Shown piece by piece: positions 1 through 8,201 of a stretch of DNA of 33,655 bases (its first letter is position 1; every line of letters starts with the position of its first letter). Both the position numbers and the translations under genes were made by a program. A model generated the notes under the pieces. It ran no database searches and was not told the DNA's origin. It saw nothing but the letters and a program-made list of their open reading frames with translations. Origin of the DNA: Candidatus Endomicrobiellum cryptotermitis (GTDB lineage: Bacteria; Elusimicrobiota; Endomicrobiia; Endomicrobiales; Endomicrobiaceae); the NCBI GenBank assembly GCA_031257835.1, contig JAIRNY010000015.1, positions 1 to 33,655 on the forward strand, given 5' to 3'.

Positions 1-390
1 GTAGGTAATCCAAAATGGTTTGCAGAGAAGATAGAGATAAAGAAGGGGAGTACGGTAGTAGTGTTAGATGATGACATAGTGGTACATGAGATGTGGAACG
101 ATAAATTTAAGGGATATGAAGAAGAGCTAGCACTTAAGAGCTTTACGCAAGGGATAGAAGCGATGACGTATATAAACTCAGTGCAAGATAAGAGCAGGGT
201 ATTTTTGATTACAGATTATAAGTTTAAAGAGCAAAGAATAAATGGGATAGAAGTGATAGAAAAGACAAACATGTATGGTAGACATGTACTAGTAACAAGT
301 CAACACTTATCAGATATGAAAAACTTTAATGAGAAAACAAGAACAGTAGGGAAAATGCATATAAACGATGTTCCGTTGATATTGATATAG
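1..390 (+). CDS. C-terminal end of a sensor histidine kinase with receiver-like domain (partial)
   Basis: The frame is open from base 1, so the 5' part lies outside the window; the GTG at 61 is internal, not a start. The visible part begins GNPKWFAEKIEIKKGS and runs into VVVLDDD. This resembles the junction between an ATPase domain and a C-terminal receiver-like domain in a group of bacterial sensor kinases with the pattern 'PxWF...GSTVVVLDDD..IHxxW'. The acidic triplet and a candidate phospho-acceptor Asp (LITDYKF) are kept. Near the C-terminus, where relatives have a Pro-Lys before the last strand, this protein reads HIND, so the conserved Lys seems lost. It probably served signalling at the membrane or in the cytosol; the sensor and kinase parts cannot be seen. 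Whether the complete gene is intact is unknown. Family assignment is from memory of the motif pattern. Confidence 0.6.
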   Translation, partial: VGNPKWFAEKIEIKKGSTVVVLDDDIVVHEMWNDKFKGYEEELALKSFTQGIEAMTYINSVQDKSRVFLITDYKFKEQRINGIEVIEKTNMYGRHVLVTSQHLSDMKNFNEKTRTVGKMHINDVPLILI

Positions 391-457
391 ATGAAGTTTA
401 CAAGATTTAAGAGCAGTAAATTTAAAGCCGTCCTTGAGTGAGTTTAAAACAAAAAAG

Positions 458-489
458 CCGGTATATATTATATTTAAAATATATACCGG
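458..489. terminator. A/T-rich hairpin, probable intrinsic terminator
   Basis: A 12-bp perfect stem (458-469 with 478-489, starting CCGGTATATAT) encloses an 8-base loop. It is preceded by a run of A and followed by the T-rich TTTATAGTTTG, so it could terminate transcription from either side. It lies 67 bases after the stop of the kinase fragment. The rest of 391-617 shows no gene; TATAAT at 572-577 might be a -10 box for the following pseudogene, but no matching -35 box is visible. Confidence 0.6.
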
Positions 490-617
490 TTTATAGTTTG
501 TAATTTTAGCAAATAATTATATTTGTACAACAGCTGTTTATAGAAAAAGTTAAAAGGTAATAAAGATTTACTATAATGAGATAAAAAGATAAGGATATGG
601 GTGAAAGGGAAGAAGAA

Positions 618-1536
618 ATGAAGAAATTACCAATAGGGACAGGGACATTTGAGAAACTAAGAAACGACAATTCTATATATTGTAGACAAGACAGAGCAAA
701 TATATAATTTGATAAGTAATGGAAGTGTATACTTTTTGTCGCGACCAAGAAGATTTGGAAAATCGTTATTGATAAGTACGTTAAAGAACTTATTTGAAGG
801 GCTCTACATATATGGACAAATGGGACTGGACAAAGAAAAATCCAGTGATACATTTAGACTTATCAAAGATTCAATATGCAGCAGTTGAACAGTTAGAAGC
901 TTCGCTTGATAGATTTCAGGTTACTTAGAGGGGCAGATGATAGCAATGTAAGCATGATATCGTTATTATTTCAGACAGGGTATTTAACGATAAAGAAAAA
1001 AGAGATAGTAGAAGACGAGGTAGAATATAAAGTAGATTTTCCCAATAATGAAGTAAGGAAAGCCTTTTTAGAAGCTTTGTTGGTAGTATATGGTAATAGA
1101 GATTTAGGTGTGGTGCACGAGATAAATCAAAGGATATTGAGGTCGTTAAGAGACAAAGTACGCTAATGGTTTAAGTAGTAGTTTGACAGAATATTTCGCG
1201 CATATACTTACTAACTTACATACGAAGAGGGAGTCATATTATCATTATTCGTTAATATTAGTGTTAATGAAAGCAGTAGGATATGAAGTAGAAGGAGCGG
1301 TACATACGGATAAAGGAAGGATAGGCGTAGTGTTGAAGAAAGAGAAGTGATAGTAGTAGATCAAGTATGGTGAAAATAAACAAACAAAGAAGATGTTGCA
1401 GGAAGGGATGAAGCAGATAAGAGATAAAAAATATTATGAGAAGTATATGGGAAAAGAAGTAAGCTTGTTGGCAGTGGCGTTTGGTAAGGATAAGGAAATA
1501 GCTTGTAAGTTTGAAAGTGTAAACGAATACTTATGA
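618..1536 (+). pseudogene. Decayed AAA-ATPase-like / PD-(D/E)XK nuclease family protein
   Basis: The N-terminus MKKLPIGTGTFEKL, the '[11 protein letters not shown]' segment and the degenerate P-loop [11 protein letters not shown] are typical of the AAA-ATPase-like family (PF09820) joined to a C-terminal PD-(D/E)XK nuclease domain (PF08011/DUF1703). Pieces lie in different frames. An extra T near 690 breaks 'SIY-VDKT', and an extra base near 813 precedes the [11 protein letters not shown] segment. The centre is missing: the text jumps at about 905 to LLFQTGYLTI, which normally lies far downstream. The nuclease part reads HTDKGRIGVVLKK, with Gly where the catalytic Asp of 'RIDVVL' is expected, then a stop and shift before IKYGENKQTKKM. 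The last frame ends at 1536. At about 306 codon equivalents it is far shorter than intact relatives. A second copy begins at 33544. It is surely non-functional as a whole; the original role of this family is not settled. Confidence 0.85.
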
Positions 1537-1546
1537 ACAACGTATT

Positions 1547-4195
1547 TTAAATATCACCATTATAAGCTTTTATCAAAATATTTTTTAAGTCTTCCATCAA
1601 AGGATACACAGGATTTGCGCCTGTACATTGATCATCAAAAGCTTGATCCACCAAATTGTCCAAACTATTATAAAAGGACTTTTCTTCAATGCCATACTCT
1701 TTTATAGACAGGGGTAAGCCAATATCTTCCTTTAATTTAGTTATAGCCTTTATTAACAATTCAACTTTATCGTCATCATTTTCCCCGCCAAGACCTAACT
1801 CATCAGCAATTTGTCCATATTTTGCTTTTGCGTTTGGAAATTTATACTGAGAAAAAATTGCTTGCTTTTTTGGACGGTCAGTAGCATTATATCTTATTAC
1901 TTGATTTATAACTAAAGCATTAGAAACGCCATGAGGAATATTAAATGCTGCACCTAACTTGTGCGCTATTGAGTGAGAAACTCCTAAAAAAGCGTTTGCA
2001 AAAGCCATGCCGGCAAGCGTTGAAGCATAGTGCATTTTTTCTCTTGCAATTGGGTCATTTATGCCATACTCATAGGAGCGTGGAAGATACCTAAATATCA
2101 ATTTTACAGCTTCCAAAGCAGGTGAGTTTGTAAAGTTTGTTGCAAGAACAGAAACATATGACTCAATAGCATGAGTTAAAGCATCTATTCCCGAAGCAGC
2201 ACATAAACTTTTAGGCATAGAATCAACAAAGTTTGGGTCTATTATTGCCATGTTTGGTGTTAACGCATAATCTGCTATTGGATATTTTATGTGAGTTGAA
2301 TCTTCACTAATAACAGCAAAAGGTGTAACTTCAGATCCTGTGCCAGAAGTTGTTGGAATTGCAACCATTTGCGCTTTTTCCCCTAATTCAGAAATATTGC
2401 AAATTCTTTTTCTAATATCCATAAACCTCATTGCAATATCTTGGAAGTCAGTATATGGATTTTCGTACATTAACCACATGATTTTTGCAGCATCTATTGG
2501 AGAACCTCCTCCAAATGCAATAATAACATCAGGCTGATACACTTTAATCATTACTAAGGCTTCATTTATAGTACTAAGAGTAGGGTCTGGTTTAACATCA
2601 AAAAAGATTTGATAGTCAACATTTGTCTCTTCTAAAACTTTTGTAATATTATAAACTGCTCCTGAATCAAACAGGAACCTGTCAGTGACTATAAATGCAC
2701 GTTTCTTCCCACTAAGTTCACGCAGGGCTAACTCTGTGGCACCTCTTTTAAAATAGATCTTTGGAGGCACTCTAAACCACAACATGTTTTCGCGTCTTTG
2801 AGCAACAGTTTTATAATTTAATAAATGTCTTACTCCAACATTTTCACTCACAGCATTACCTCCCCAAGAACCGCAACCAAGAGTAAGAGACGGCTCTAGT
2901 TTAAAGTTATATAAGTCACCTATTGCACCTTGAGATGAAGGAGTATTTATTAACACACGCCCTGTATGCAATTTTTTTGCAAAAATATCAATTCTATTTT
3001 GTTTTCTTTCATCAGTATATAAAACAGACGTGTGGCCCGCTCCACCTAGTTCTACAAGTTTATAAGCTTTTTCTATTGCATTCTCAAAATTTTCAGCTTT
3101 ATAAATGGCAATAACTGGAGATAACTTTTCGTAGGCAAAAGCTTCATTTAAACTTATTTCTGAAACTTCCCCTGCAAGAACTTTTACATCTTTAGGCACT
3201 TTTATACCTGACAACTGAGCAATTTTATATGCAGATTGACCAACTATTTGAGAATTCAATTTACCATTAACAATCATAGTTTGTGCAACTTTAGTTTTTT
3301 CGTTCTTATTTAAAATATATGCGCCTCTAACAACCAACTCGTCAATAACTTTTTTATAAACATCCTTTACAATTATTATTGATTGCTCTGAAGCACAAAT
3401 CATGCCATTATCAAAAGTTTTAGACATTAAAATAGAAGAAACTGCAATTTGTATATCTGCTGTTTCGTCAATAATTGTAGGAGTATTTCCTGGACCTACA
3501 CCTAAAGCTGGCTTACCTGAAGAATATGCAGCTCTTACCATTGTAGGGCCGCCTGTTGCAAGCACTGTAGCAACATTCTGGTCTGTAATAAGCAAATTTG
3601 TAAGTTCTAAAGAAGGTACTTCTATCCACCCTATAATATCCTCTGGAGCTCCAGCTTTAATAGCAGCATTTAAAACAATTTTTGCAGCTTCTATGGTAGA
3701 TTTTTTAGCTCTAGGATGAGGAGAGAATATAATACCATTTCTTGTTTTTAATATTATAAGAGATTTAAAAATTGCAGTTGAAGTTGGGTTCGTTGTTGGA
3801 ATAATACCTGCTATGACACCTACAGGGTCTGCTAGTATTTTAATACCATTTGGTTCATCTTCCATTATTATGCCACAAGTTAAAGCATCTTTATGTTTAT
3901 TATAAATATATTCGCTAGCAAAATGATTTTTTATAACTTTATCTTCAACAATGCCCATACCTGTTTCTTCTACAGCCATTTTAGCAAGATAAATTCTTGC
4001 TTTATTTGCAGCAATTGCTGCGGCTTTAAAAATAGAGTCAACACGATCTTGAGTAAACGTAGCATAAGTTTCTTGTGCTTTCTTTACACGAGAAATAAGT
4101 TCTTTTAAAGATTTAGGATTGTCTATAATAAAATTTTTCACATCTCGATTAGGGTTTACACTTTTAGCAATTTTTTTCACCTTTGGTTTAGCCAT
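1547..4195 (-). CDS. adhE: Bifunctional acetaldehyde-CoA / alcohol dehydrogenase AdhE
   Basis: Reduces acetyl-CoA through acetaldehyde to ethanol with two NADH, the main route for disposing of electrons as ethanol in many fermenters. The 882-residue length is normal. The N-terminal aldehyde dehydrogenase half (about 1-450) carries the catalytic Cys267 in FDNGMICASEQ. The C-terminal iron-dependent alcohol dehydrogenase half has the nucleotide-binding GGGSPIDAAK at 562-571. Its metal ligands are Asp671, His675, His741 and His755, spaced exactly as in the E. coli enzyme. No residue known to be essential is missing. The start is fixed by AGGAG eight bases upstream of the ATG. The gene stands alone, flanked by a pseudogene and IS remnants, with its own promoter and a putative Rex operator. 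Such enzymes usually form spirosome filaments; that is family knowledge. Confidence 0.98.
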   Translation of the reverse strand: MAKPKVKKIAKSVNPNRDVKNFIIDNPKSLKELISRVKKAQETYATFTQDRVDSIFKAAAIAANKARIYLAKMAVEETGMGIVEDKVIKNHFASEYIYNKHKDALTCGIIMEDEPNGIKILADPVGVIAGIIPTTNPTSTAIFKSLIILKTRNGIIFSPHPRAKKSTIEAAKIVLNAAIKAGAPEDIIGWIEVPSLELTNLLITDQNVATVLATGGPTMVRAAYSSGKPALGVGPGNTPTIIDETADIQIAVSSILMSKTFDNGMICASEQSIIIVKDVYKKVIDELVVRGAYILNKNEKTKVAQTMIVNGKLNSQIVGQSAYKIAQLSGIKVPKDVKVLAGEVSEISLNEAFAYEKLSPVIAIYKAENFENAIEKAYKLVELGGAGHTSVLYTDERKQNRIDIFAKKLHTGRVLINTPSSQGAIGDLYNFKLEPSLTLGCGSWGGNAVSENVGVRHLLNYKTVAQRRENMLWFRVPPKIYFKRGATELALRELSGKKRAFIVTDRFLFDSGAVYNITKVLEETNVDYQIFFDVKPDPTLSTINEALVMIKVYQPDVIIAFGGGSPIDAAKIMWLMYENPYTDFQDIAMRFMDIRKRICNISELGEKAQMVAIPTTSGTGSEVTPFAVISEDSTHIKYPIADYALTPNMAIIDPNFVDSMPKSLCAASGIDALTHAIESYVSVLATNFTNSPALEAVKLIFRYLPRSYEYGINDPIAREKMHYASTLAGMAFANAFLGVSHSIAHKLGAAFNIPHGVSNALVINQVIRYNATDRPKKQAIFSQYKFPNAKAKYGQIADELGLGGENDDDKVELLIKAITKLKEDIGLPLSIKEYGIEEKSFYNSLDNLVDQAFDDQCTGANPVYPLMEDLKNILIKAYNGDI

Positions 4196-4264
4196 TTTAA
4201 CTCCTATCTGATATTAATATAAAAGTTTCTTTAAACTCTCTAATATTAAATTAAAATACAATTA

Positions 4265-4294
4265 ATTATATATTTTTTGTTTTAAAAATGTAAT
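4265..4294 (-). promoter_or_regulatory. Putative sigma-70 promoter of adhE
   Basis: Read on the minus strand, ATTACA (4289-4294) and TATAAT (4265-4270) are separated by 18 bases. The -10 box is perfect and the -35 box matches 4 of 6. Transcription would start about 60 bases before the adhE ATG. The surrounding DNA is very A/T-rich, so chance matches are possible; the position beside the palindrome at 4298-4315 supports it. Confidence 0.5.
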
Positions 4295-4297
4295 ACA

Positions 4298-4315
4298 TTG
4301 TGGAATATTTTACAA
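4298..4315. promoter_or_regulatory. Putative Rex (NADH/NAD+ sensor) operator upstream of adhE
   Basis: TTGTGGAATATTTTACAA is an imperfect palindrome differing at two positions from the Bacillus-type Rex operator TTGTGAAATATTTCACAA. It lies directly upstream of the proposed -35 box. Family knowledge: Rex represses adhE-type genes in several Firmicutes and releases DNA when NADH is high, which fits an ethanol-forming enzyme. No rex gene is in the window, so the regulator is inferred. Confidence 0.5.
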
Positions 4316-4838
4316 GGTGACTACTTTAAGCCTTGAATATTTCTTTACCTGCAAATTCTATGACGGCTGTTCGTAATACATCTAAATTCTCAACAAATCG
4401 TTTAATGCTTTTCTTAATTCCATCTGTGTAAATCTACAATTCACAATTCCTGGGATAATTTAATTTTACAAATAAACTTAAAATTGTTCCTCTATACTCA
4501 ATCCTTTTATTTCAGGTTCGACAAGTCTGGCTCTTTTCCGTATAATTGTTTGTACTTTTTTTTAAAAGAATTCTACTCCCGCATTGGCTTTACCCAATTG
4601 CCTATGCAACTCCTCTATTTGCTCTTCCTTTTCTGCTACTTCTTTGTCTTTCTTGTTTTTCCTACTAAACAAACTTCCCGCAATTTCCTCTATTGTCTTT
4701 TTCCATATCCCTATCGTCTTTGGATGTACTTCATACTGTTTTGCTATTTCGTTTATTGTTTTGTCTCCCTTCAACGCCTATACTGCCACCTTTGCCTTAA
4801 ATCCCTCTTCATACACTTTTTTCATAAGTAGTCACCTT
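4314..4838 (-). mobile_element. IS3-type insertion sequence remnant A, internally deleted
   Basis: Perfect 13-bp inverted repeats, AAGGTGACTACTT at 4314-4326 and AAGTAGTCACCTT at 4826-4838, bound a 525-bp piece. It contains an orfA-type transposase gene just inside the right repeat and the first codons of an orfB (RARLVEPEIKGLSIEEQF, about 4488-4540). Intact IS3 elements are usually 1.2-1.5 kb, so most of orfB is lost. The stretch 4330-4430 encodes a short minus-strand text (IKRFVENLDVLRTAVIEFAG) that I do not recognise. The left repeat overlaps the last two bases of the proposed Rex operator. No clear target duplication is visible. Confidence 0.6.
4562..4825 (-). pseudogene. IS3-family transposase OrfA with in-frame stop
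   Basis: From the ATG at 4825 the text reads MKKVYEEGFKAKVAV, then TAG at 4780-4778, then continues in the same frame as ALKGDKTINEIAKQYEVHPK through a Lys/Glu-rich coiled coil to a TAA at 4562. The helix-turn-helix (NEIAKQYEVHPKTIGIWKK) and the leucine-zipper-like tail are typical of IS3 OrfA DNA-binding subunits. After the stop, KKKYKQLYGKEP, the usual OrfA end, continues in another frame. The stop codon and shift make it inactive unless read through. Confidence 0.75.
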
Positions 4839-4916
4839 TGACCTTTTTTATTCAAATTTTATTCAAAGTCTTCCACTTAATTATATACTTTTTTGTCTTA
4901 TTTTTTGGGCTCATTA

Positions 4917-5456
4917 TACAGGATACATAATTTATTACGACGTGAAGGGCATAAATAAACCACAAAAAGACAGAACGGATATACAAAAAAGAAGGGTTGT
5001 CATTGAGGTCAAAGAAACGTAAAAAGATGGTATCAAGGACAAGAAGAGCCTTAATACAAGCAACGCGCCCAAATGAAATATGGGCCAATGTTCTTGAGCG
5101 ACTAAAAGATTATGACCAACTACCCAAATTGATAATTGTTGATAACGGGCCTGAGTTTTCGGGGAAAGTTCTTGCCCAGTGGGGATTTAGCAATAATGTG
5201 GGGTTACATTTTATAGAATACGGCAAGCCAACACAAAATGCGTACATACGAAAGCTTTAATGGTAAGTTCCGTGATGAGTGCTTAAACGAGCACAGATTT
5301 TAGAATTTGCAGGAAGCGAGAGCAATCATAGAACAAAGGCGAGTTGATTACAATCAAGAAAGACCGCACAGGTCATTGAACGGATTAACGCCTAATGAGT
5401 TCATAAAACAGCTGCCGTTTTTAACGGCAAATAAACACGGTTTTACTAACTTATGA
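4917..5456 (+). pseudogene. IS3-family transposase OrfB remnant (DDE integrase), broken
   Basis: Pieces of the catalytic OrfB subunit follow in order: RIHNLLRREGHK, then (after a lost A near 4952) INHKKTERIYKKEG, LRSKKRKKMVSRTRRA, RPNEIWA, ERLKDYDQLPKLIIVDNGPE, and GLHFIEYGKPTQNAYI. An inserted C near 5251 shifts the frame; ESFNGKFRDECLNEHRF follows, then an in-frame TAG, then YNQERPHRSLNGLTPNEF to the TGA at 5454-5456. The second catalytic Asp (VDNGPEF) and the Glu (ESFNG) survive. The segment from EIWA to VLERLKD, which should hold the first catalytic Asp, is deleted. TGACCTTT at 4839-4846 and AAAGGTCA at 5475-5482 may be its inverted ends, the left one directly abutting element A. Non-functional. 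Confidence 0.85.
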
Positions 5457-5481
5457 TTGGCACATATTTTGGGGAAAGGTC

Positions 5482-5667
5482 ACTTCCACTGCTTTCATCT
5501 TCCTTAACTCTCTAGCTCACATCCCTGCGTACTTTTTCCTCCATATATAAAATGCCGTCTCTGACACTCACATTTTTCGGCATATTTCTGCTACTGCAAC
5601 TCCATTTTCCTGCTGTTTCAGTGCCTATGCCTATCTGCTCTTCCCTAAACCTCTTTTTGGAGGCCTT
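5482..5667 (-). pseudogene. IS3-type OrfA fragment, frameshifted
   Basis: The minus strand encodes KKRFREEQIG, then in a second frame LKQQENGVAVAEICRKM, a TGA, VSETAFYIWRKKYAGM, another TGA, and a short LRKMK tail. This is the helix-turn-helix portion of an OrfA different from the one at 4562, closer to the 'KQQEAGVAVAEICREYGVSEATFYKW' type. At least one frameshift and two stops are present and no OrfB follows. It ends inside the possible right end of the preceding element, suggesting nested insertions. Confidence 0.7.
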
Positions 5668-5722
5668 TATTCTATCACTTTTTCCTAAACTTCATTTTCT
5701 TCCAGTTTTTTGGGCTCAGGTC

Positions 5723-5986
5723 AGGAGGCAAGAACTTGAAGCGTTTATCCAAAAATGAGATAATAAATACAATTATTATATAAGGGCCAGTTGGAAGTAT
5801 AATTGGCAGGAACTTTCAACATTTTGGCGCTACCCATATGAGATGCGGCGCTTGATATATACGACGAATCCTATAGAATCGTTTAATTTCTTTATGCGCA
5901 AAATTACCAAAAACAAAGGTACATTTTCAACAACTGATGCCTTATTAAAAATGATGTTTTTAGGAATTAAGCGCCTTGAAAAATAG
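5723..5986 (+). pseudogene. IS256-family (mutator-type) transposase, C-terminal remnant
   Basis: The text QELEAFIQK, then an in-frame TGA at 5756, then DNKYNYYIRASWKYNWQELS, TFWRYPYEMRRLIYTTNPIE and SFNFFMRKITKNKGTFSTTD matches the C-terminal end of IS256 transposases (compare 'YTTNPIESFN..LRKVTKNRG'). The frame ends at TAG 5984-5986. The N-terminal two-thirds with the catalytic residues is absent. The sequence at about 6050-6074 (AACAAAATTTTTTACAGGCT) resembles an IS256 terminal repeat, so the right end of the element is probably preserved just beyond the etfA stop. Inactive fragment. Confidence 0.85.
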
Positions 5987-6082
5987 CGTTTAATTTACAA
6001 TCAATTCAAATACTTTGGAATAGAAATTCATAAAAATAATTTTGAACTTTAAACAAAATTTTTTACAGGCTCTCAGTTCTTC

Positions 6083-7309
6083 TTAATTACATTTGCAAGA
6101 TTTTATTTCTCTTATTATGTTTGGAACTATTTCGTATATATCACCTTCTAGTGCATAAGTAGCTATCTGCATCATATGGCAAGAAAAATCTTTATTTATT
6201 GCAACAATAATATCTGCATTTACACCAACAATATGCTGTATCTGACCAGATATTCCACAAGCTATATAAACTTTAGGAGAAACTGTCTTACCTGTCTGTC
6301 CTATTTGGTGAGAATAAGGTATCCATCCACTATCAACAGCAGCCCTAGATGCCCCTAAGGCCCCACCTAAGAGATCTGCAAGTTCTTTTAAAAGTTTAAA
6401 ACCTTCAACACTACCAACACCTCTTCCACCTGCTACTACAATATCTGCATCAGAAATATCTATAGAACTACTTTCATCTTTTACAAACTCTAAAAATTTT
6501 GTTCTATTTATTATTGTTTTGATGTCTAATTTAAAATCAACGATTTCACCTGTTACTCCCTCTTGCACTTTGGCTTCTTTAAAAACTCTATGCCGGACTG
6601 TAGACATTTGAGGACGATGTTCTGGAGTTACAATAGTGGCCATAATATTGCCACCAAAAGCAGGTCTAGTTTGTTTTAAATTTCTTGTATTATGGTCTAT
6701 TTCTAGAGAAATACAATCTGCAGTAAGACCAGTTTTAACTTTTGCTGCAACTCTTGGAGCAAAAGAACGCCCTATATCTGTGGCACCTATTAAAATAATT
6801 TCAGGTTTTTCTTGTTCTATCAATTGGAAAAAAATAGTCGAATAAGATTCCTCTTGAAACTCAAGAAAAAGAGGATCATCACAAACATAAACTTTATCAG
6901 CACCTCTATTAATGAGTCCTTGAGCTTTTGCTTTTATGTTATCACCTATCAAAATAGCGCTAAGAGTTGTTCCTAATTCTTTTGCAAGATGTTTCCCTTT
7001 ATTTAATAGTTCATACGAGACTCTATGAATAACTCCATGCCTTTGCTCTGCATATACCCAAACACCTCTGTAAAGGTTTTTGTCGACACTTGTTACTGGC
7101 GCATCTTTTGTTAACTCTATTGCATTAAATTTGCAAACTTGATTACAAGCCCCACAGTAAGTACATTTATTTAAGTCTATGTCAGCAAGCATAAGTTCTT
7201 TAGGGTGATCAGGCCTTTCAATCATACAAATTGCACCAAAAGGACAAGCTTTAGCACACATTTGGCAACCTACACATTTTTCGCTTATAATCTTAATACT
7301 ATGTGCCAT
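6083..7309 (-). CDS. etfA: Electron transfer flavoprotein alpha subunit with N-terminal two-cluster ferredoxin domain
   Basis: Flavoprotein subunit passing electrons between the acyl-CoA dehydrogenase, NADH and ferredoxin. Residues 1-70 form a ferredoxin domain with two complete Cys sets (C12, C15, C18, C22 and C49, C52, C55, C59). The middle is the ETF alpha nucleotide domain. The C-terminal FAD domain shows GRGVGSVEGFKLLKEL, GASRAAVDSGW, QIGQTGKTVSPKVYIACGIS and HIVGVNADIIVAIN. The ferredoxin fusion is known from bifurcating ETFs such as CarE and LctC. I choose the ATG at 7309 (408 residues) because GGAG lies nine bases ahead; the upstream in-frame TTG at 7324 overlaps that site. It follows etfB by 65 bases and is the last gene of the ackA operon. 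IS debris begins right after the stop, and I see no terminator. Confidence 0.95.
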   Translation of the reverse strand: MAHSIKIISEKCVGCQMCAKACPFGAICMIERPDHPKELMLADIDLNKCTYCGACNQVCKFNAIELTKDAPVTSVDKNLYRGVWVYAEQRHGVIHRVSYELLNKGKHLAKELGTTLSAILIGDNIKAKAQGLINRGADKVYVCDDPLFLEFQEESYSTIFFQLIEQEKPEIILIGATDIGRSFAPRVAAKVKTGLTADCISLEIDHNTRNLKQTRPAFGGNIMATIVTPEHRPQMSTVRHRVFKEAKVQEGVTGEIVDFKLDIKTIINRTKFLEFVKDESSSIDISDADIVVAGGRGVGSVEGFKLLKELADLLGGALGASRAAVDSGWIPYSHQIGQTGKTVSPKVYIACGISGQIQHIVGVNADIIVAINKDFSCHMMQIATYALEGDIYEIVPNIIREIKSCKCN

Positions 7310-7374
7310 TTTAAAAAGCTCCAATTTTTACAAACTGAAAGGTTAGTTCATATTTCACTTTTTATCATTGTCCT

Positions 7375-8160
7375 TTATATAATTCCAAGATCAGACAATC
7401 TTTTAACCAAATTAGCAGCAACATCTTTTGCTTCACCTACAAACTTTTCTCCACCTGTTCTTTGTGGAGGGTTAAATATTTTCACAACTTGGGTAGGAGA
7501 TCCGCTTAAACCTATTCTTTTTGTATCAACTCCAATAGAATCCACATTAAAAGTTTTAATAACAGCTTTTTTTGCAGCCATTTTACCTTTAAGAGAGGGG
7601 ACTCTTGGAATATTGATCTCTTTTACAACAGTAAACAAAACAGGAAAAGAGCTTTCTATCAAATCGTAACCATCTTCCATCATTCTTTGTACTTTAATTG
7701 AATGATCATCCACAACCTCAATCTTTTTAACACAAGAAATATGCGGTATGCCAAGCATTTCTGCTGTAGAAGGCCCAATTTGAGCAGTATCACCATCTGA
7801 GGCTTGTTTACCACAAATTATAATATCGTACTCCCCTATTGTCTTTATAGCGCTGGATAAAGTGTAAGAAGTTGCCAAAGTATCTGAACCGCCAAAAGCT
7901 TTATCACTTACTAAAACAGCTTCATCTGCACCCCTAGCAATAGCTTCTCTTAATGAAAATTCTGCTTGTTGGGGGCCCATAGTTATAACGGTTACTTTGC
8001 CACCAAATTTCTCTTTAAGTCTTACTCCTTCTTCTATAGCATACTCATCATAGGGATTTATTATAGATTCTACACCTTCTCGTTTAAGTCTAGCTGTATT
8101 GGCATCAATTTGTACATGTGTTGTGTTAGGTACCTGCTTAATACAGACAATTATTTTCAT
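7375..8160 (-). CDS. etfB: Electron transfer flavoprotein beta subunit
   Basis: Partner of the alpha subunit in the ETF heterodimer; in bifurcating complexes it holds the second flavin. The 261 residues match the family. Visible landmarks are MKIIVCIKQVPNT at the start, NPYDEYAIEEGVRLKEK, VITMGPQQAEFSLREA, the nucleotide-contact segment VSDKAFGGSDTLATSYTL, CGKQASDGDTAQIGP, and SLKGKMAAKKA. The FGGSDTLATS and QASDGDTAQ segments resemble those of Clostridium/Megasphaera-type ETF beta. GGAGA precedes the ATG. The gene lies between the acyl-CoA dehydrogenase gene (41-base gap) and etfA, the usual order for such complexes. Confidence 0.97.
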   Translation of the reverse strand: MKIIVCIKQVPNTTHVQIDANTARLKREGVESIINPYDEYAIEEGVRLKEKFGGKVTVITMGPQQAEFSLREAIARGADEAVLVSDKAFGGSDTLATSYTLSSAIKTIGEYDIIICGKQASDGDTAQIGPSTAEMLGIPHISCVKKIEVVDDHSIKVQRMMEDGYDLIESSFPVLFTVVKEINIPRVPSLKGKMAAKKAVIKTFNVDSIGVDTKRIGLSGSPTQVVKIFNPPQRTGGEKFVGEAKDVAANLVKRLSDLGII

Positions 8161-8201
8161 TTTTTCTCCACATCTATCAATATAAAAAATATCAAAAAAA
8201 T

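Noticed and set aside
391-441. Sixteen-codon open frame (MKFTRFKSSKFKAVLE) directly after the kinase stop
   Set aside because: Too short, no ribosome site of its own, and no recognisable similarity; it may be a remnant but cannot be supported as a gene.
506-853. Minus-strand 115-residue open frame
   Set aside because: It is antisense to the AAA-ATPase pseudogene, has low-complexity hydrophobic content and no ribosome site.
4901-5718. Direct repeat TTTTTTGGGCTCA at 4901-4913 and 5706-5718
   Set aside because: It may mark a recombination joint in the IS graveyard, but 13 bases with a T run is too little to define an element boundary.
5552-5758. Plus-strand 68-residue open frame in the IS region
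   Set aside because: It is the shadow of the minus-strand orfA fragment and runs into the IS256 remnant.
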